Assembly (NCBI RefSeq): GCF_034366785.1
Contig: NZ_CP112932.1
Span: forward strand, 1,339,771-1,403,770
Direction of reading: 5' to 3'
Length of the DNA: 64,000 nt
Source of the DNA: Candidatus Trichorickettsia mobilis
GTDB taxonomy: Bacteria; Pseudomonadota; Alphaproteobacteria; Rickettsiales; Rickettsiaceae
Shown: positions 61,599 through 64,000 of the stretch, in pieces
Layout: each line of letters begins with the position of its first letter
Position numbering within the stretch: position 1 is the first letter of the stretch
Program-made: the position numbers and the translations under genes
The notes under the pieces: model-generated
Told to the model about the DNA's origin: nothing
What the model saw: the letters and a program-made list of their open reading frames with translations, nothing else
Database searches by the model: none

Positions 61599-62701
61599 GA
61601 TTACTTTATATTATATTTTTTTATATTATATTTTCTCCCTTTTTGACACTAGCTCAAGAACAACAGCAAAAAGAAAATGATGTCATTATCCTAGGTCAAG
61701 CAGTATATGATACAATCTTTAAAACTACTGAACGAGAGCTACTGCCATTTGTACAAGCTCAGGAAATGTATATTGGAGATTCTAGGAAAGTTTCTTATAA
61801 TGTGATTCAGGAATTAGAGCAAAGTTTTGTTCCTATTATGACTGCTCCTGGTGGTAGTGCTGCAAATATGGCTTATGCTTTAGGTGTGCTTGACGCAAAG
61901 GTTGGTTTTTATTCAGTATCATCAACAGATGCTTGGGGGACGGAGTTTGTTAAATCTTTAACTAATGTTGGGGTCAAGGATTTTACCAGATCTATTGAGA
62001 ATGCAGATCAAGATGATAGTAAAACTATCTCACGAGTATTGGTCTTTATTACTCCTACTAATGCTGAACGCACCATGTTTGCATATGATGGAATATCTAC
62101 TGATTTTAATAAAGTTGAGTTTGATTTTTCTGAAGTGCAAAATTACAAAGTTGCTTATATAGAAGGGTATATTTTTAGTGATCTGAATAAAAAATTCATT
62201 TTTAATTTTATTAAATTTGCTAAATCTTTAGGATTGAAAATAGCTTTTAGTCCTTCCAGTACACATTTAATAAATTCTTATCGAAATGATTTTATAAAAA
62301 TAGCAAACCAATCAGATATATTATTTACCAGGCCAGCAGAAATATCAGCTTTATTTGATGGAGCTGAGAGTGAACATTCTCTTAAAAAATTAGCTGCTAA
62401 AATTAATACCATTGTTATGACTATGGGTGAAGAAGGGGCGGTTATTGTGCAGGGAGCAAAAAGAATTACTATTCCACCAATGATTCAAGATAAGAAGAAC
62501 ATCATCGATACTACAGGTGCTGGAGATGGATTTGCTGCGGGGTTTTTATATGGATATACACATGGGTATGATATAGAGAATAGTGGTAAATTAGGGGCAT
62601 ATATAGCCGCTGCTGCACTCAAACAATTATCAGCGAGACCAAGCAAAGAGATGATTCAGAAATCAATGTCTGAATTCCTCAACTCGACAAAAGTACAATA
62701 G
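61595..62701 (+). CDS. PfkB-family carbohydrate/nucleoside kinase with signal peptide
   Basis: The 368-residue protein is unusual. The PfkB domain is complete: [32 protein letters not shown] (GG motif near 85-105), and [16 protein letters not shown] (anion hole and catalytic Asp near 305). The closest fold type is adenosine or ribokinase-like. The N-terminus, [20 protein letters not shown] followed by QEQQQKEND, is a textbook Sec signal peptide with a likely cut at A20, and no alternative ATG follows before the domain. A kinase in the periplasm would lack ATP, so it may be moved on to the host or meet host ATP. It overlaps htpG by 4 bp. Confidence 0.85.
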   Translation: MRLLYIIFFYIIFSPFLTLAQEQQQKENDVIILGQAVYDTIFKTTERELLPFVQAQEMYIGDSRKVSYNVIQELEQSFVPIMTAPGGSAANMAYALGVLDAKVGFYSVSSTDAWGTEFVKSLTNVGVKDFTRSIENADQDDSKTISRVLVFITPTNAERTMFAYDGISTDFNKVEFDFSEVQNYKVAYIEGYIFSDLNKKFIFNFIKFAKSLGLKIAFSPSSTHLINSYRNDFIKIANQSDILFTRPAEISALFDGAESEHSLKKLAAKINTIVMTMGEEGAVIVQGAKRITIPPMIQDKKNIIDTTGAGDGFAAGFLYGYTHGYDIENSGKLGAYIAAAALKQLSARPSKEMIQKSMSEFLNSTKVQ

Positions 62702-62710
62702 CCATAAAAA

Positions 62711-62785
62711 TGGTGCCGCTAGAGAGAATTGAACTCTCGACCTCATCATTACCAATGATGCGCTCTACCACTGAGCTATAGTGGC
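62711..62785 (-). tRNA. tRNA-Thr (GGT)
   Basis: Read on the minus strand: acceptor GCCACTA with TAGCGGC (the fourth pair is A-C, an unpaired position), anticodon stem CATCA/TGATG with loop TTGGTAA and anticodon GGT, T arm GAGAG TTCAATT CTCTC, and encoded CCA at 62711-62713. The single mismatch in the acceptor stem would be paired if that A were G. Confidence 0.93.
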
Positions 62786-62920
62786 TTTGATTTTGACTTA
62801 TCGTTCTTTGCCAATTGGAGTGTATTTCTGTCATATATTTACTGATAGGTCAAGGAGAATTTAAATAGCGACTGTTCCTATTATAGTATTTTTTCTAAAT
62901 TTATGAGTTTTTGAATAATT

Positions 62921-63100
62921 ATGACATTGCAACCACAAAATAAATCACCTAAAGTGGTTAAACGTATAAAAAATTTATCTAATGCTTTACAAAAAAACTT
63001 ACAAAGACGTAAGCACAGTAAAAAAAATATTGAGCAAGAATCATTAGAGACTGTTTTGGAAGTAGATACGCACTTTCAAGACAAGTCCCCTCTTAAATAA
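62921..63100 (+). CDS. 59-residue basic protein upstream of anmK
   Basis: A short frame begins MTLQPQNKSPKVVKRIKNLS, continues with a very basic stretch (LQKNLQRRKHSKKN) and ends acidic (EQESLETVLEVDTHFQDKSPL). No membrane segment, no signal peptide. The last codons overlap the AAGGAG ribosome binding site of anmK, so the two are likely coupled. It could be a nucleic-acid-binding or ribosome-associated small protein, but I do not recognise it. The position and composition support coding; the function is unknown. Confidence 0.55.
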   Translation: MTLQPQNKSPKVVKRIKNLSNALQKNLQRRKHSKKNIEQESLETVLEVDTHFQDKSPLK

Positions 63101-63110
63101 GGAGAAATAA

Positions 63111-64000
63111 TTGTTAGCCATAGGATTAATGAGTGGTACAGCTCTAGATGGTGTGGATGCTGCCTTGATAGAAACTGACGGGGAATATTATTTTAAACGC
63201 ATTGCAAATTTTCATCTTTTTTACCCTGCAGAATTCCAAGCACGTTTGAAGTTATTAATTGAAACTAAGAATAATTGGTTACAATTGGAGCATGAACTTA
63301 CCATATACCATATTAATTGTGTTTTAGCATTATTAGATAGAGAGAGGATACCGGCTAATCAAATAGCGGTAATTGGGTTTCATGGGCAAACAATATATCA
63401 TAATCCAGCTCAAGGAATTACTTGGCAGATAGGTAATCCCCATTTGTTAGCTCAACGTACTAAGATTAATGTTGTCAGTGATTTTAGGAGACGAGACATC
63501 GCTTGTGCAGGACAAGGGGCGCCATTAGTTCCTATATTTCATCAATGTTTAATGCAAAATGAGATAAAACCGGTAGCAGTATTAAATATAGGGGGAGTAG
63601 CAAATGTAACTTATATTGACGAATCCATGTTACTTGCGTTTGATACTGGTCCAGGTAATGCTTTGATCAACGATGCGATGCTAAGATACTATAATAAGTT
63701 ATATGATGAGGATGGGATAACTGCAAAGAATGGTGTAGTGCAACAACAGATAGTTTCCAGCTTGTTAGATGATGAGTTTTTTGCTGAACTTCCTCCTAAA
63801 TCTCTAGACAGAAATTATTTTAGTAAAAACGAACAATTATTTAACCACCTTGATCCTGCAGATGTTATTGCTACTTTAACAAAATTTACGGTATCTTCTA
63901 TAGTCGCTGGATTAAAGCATTTGCCTGCCATGCCAGAGAAGATATATGTTTGTGGTGGAGGGGTGCATAATAGCGCCATACTAACAGGTTTGCGAGCAGA
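63111..64000 (+). CDS. anmK: Anhydro-N-acetylmuramic acid kinase, 3' end outside window
   Basis: The frame is open from TTG 63111 to the right edge (296 codons visible of about 370). AAGGAG at 63099-63104, 6 bp before TTG, supports this start. LAIGLMSGTALDGVDAALIE is the N-terminal ATP-binding motif, VIGFHGQTIYHNP and VSDFRRRDIACAGQGAPLVP are family signatures with the catalytic Asp, VLNIGGVANVTY is the second phosphate loop, and FDTGPGNALINDAM follows. The enzyme makes MurNAc-6-phosphate from anhydroMurNAc during peptidoglycan recycling. It agrees with dapA/B, dacB and the endolysin in indicating a peptidoglycan metabolism. Confidence 0.95.
   Translation, partial: MLAIGLMSGTALDGVDAALIETDGEYYFKRIANFHLFYPAEFQARLKLLIETKNNWLQLEHELTIYHINCVLALLDRERIPANQIAVIGFHGQTIYHNPAQGITWQIGNPHLLAQRTKINVVSDFRRRDIACAGQGAPLVPIFHQCLMQNEIKPVAVLNIGGVANVTYIDESMLLAFDTGPGNALINDAMLRYYNKLYDEDGITAKNGVVQQQIVSSLLDDEFFAELPPKSLDRNYFSKNEQLFNHLDPADVIATLTKFTVSSIVAGLKHLPAMPEKIYVCGGGVHNSAILTGLRA

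Overview
The window is AT-rich bacterial chromosome with dense genes, many palindromic intergenic repeats and a gene set typical of Rickettsiales. An rOmpB-like autotransporter, an APRc-type retropepsin, a patatin-independent Pld homologue, Mrp/Mnh antiporter subunits, a fused FadB, a split gene-transfer-agent (GTA) tail block and ankyrin repeats point to the family Rickettsiaceae: an obligate intracellular bacterium, Rickettsia or a sister lineage. The genus cannot be settled from sequence reading alone. A secreted GH19 chitinase and an MNT/HEPN pair are accessory genes that are not standard for the family.

Layout. 1-3332 is the 3' part of a large surface autotransporter. 3604-11617 (minus) is a chain of an ankyrin protein, an S9 oligopeptidase and four membrane subunits of an Mrp-like cation/proton antiporter. 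11912-15702 holds tRNA-Asn, a 47-residue lipoprotein, an ABC-F ATPase, and a Pld plus NMN-adenylyltransferase-like pair, both with export-type N-termini. 15803-21920 is a GTA/phage-type block: TIM-barrel tail protein, DUF2793 protein, a 3-TM holin broken by one in-frame stop, and a GH24 endolysin. 21926-25968 has the retropepsin, FadB and RluD. 26005-26513 is a repeat nest, followed by a 792-residue orphan. 29242-32943 (plus) has an amino-acid binding lipoprotein, a flavin reductase, and dapB-licD-dapA. 32964-38892 (minus) has holB, gltX and alaS, with a plus-strand promoter, structured leader and 51-residue membrane protein between gltX and alaS.

39058-46288 is the most unusual block: a possible GspL/PilN-like and GspM/PilO-like pair, a third membrane protein, a 638-residue helical orphan, and the chitinase. 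46633-52298 carries DUF983, a metallo-beta-lactamase-fold hydrolase, dusB, a PBP4-type carboxypeptidase and a dicarboxylate symporter. 52480-57874 is atpHAGDC, with palindromic repeats in two of its gaps. 58324-59693 is a small MazG-like/MNT/HEPN/DUF167 cluster. 59724-64000 has htpG, a PfkB kinase with a signal peptide, tRNA-Thr, a small basic protein and the 5' part of anmK.

Much intergenic DNA is made of several families of small inverted-repeat elements. Some sit inside one another, and two have provided the 3' end of a neighbouring gene (gltX and the symporter). These families, the structured leader at 35343-35490 and the chitinase region are the best places for a second look.
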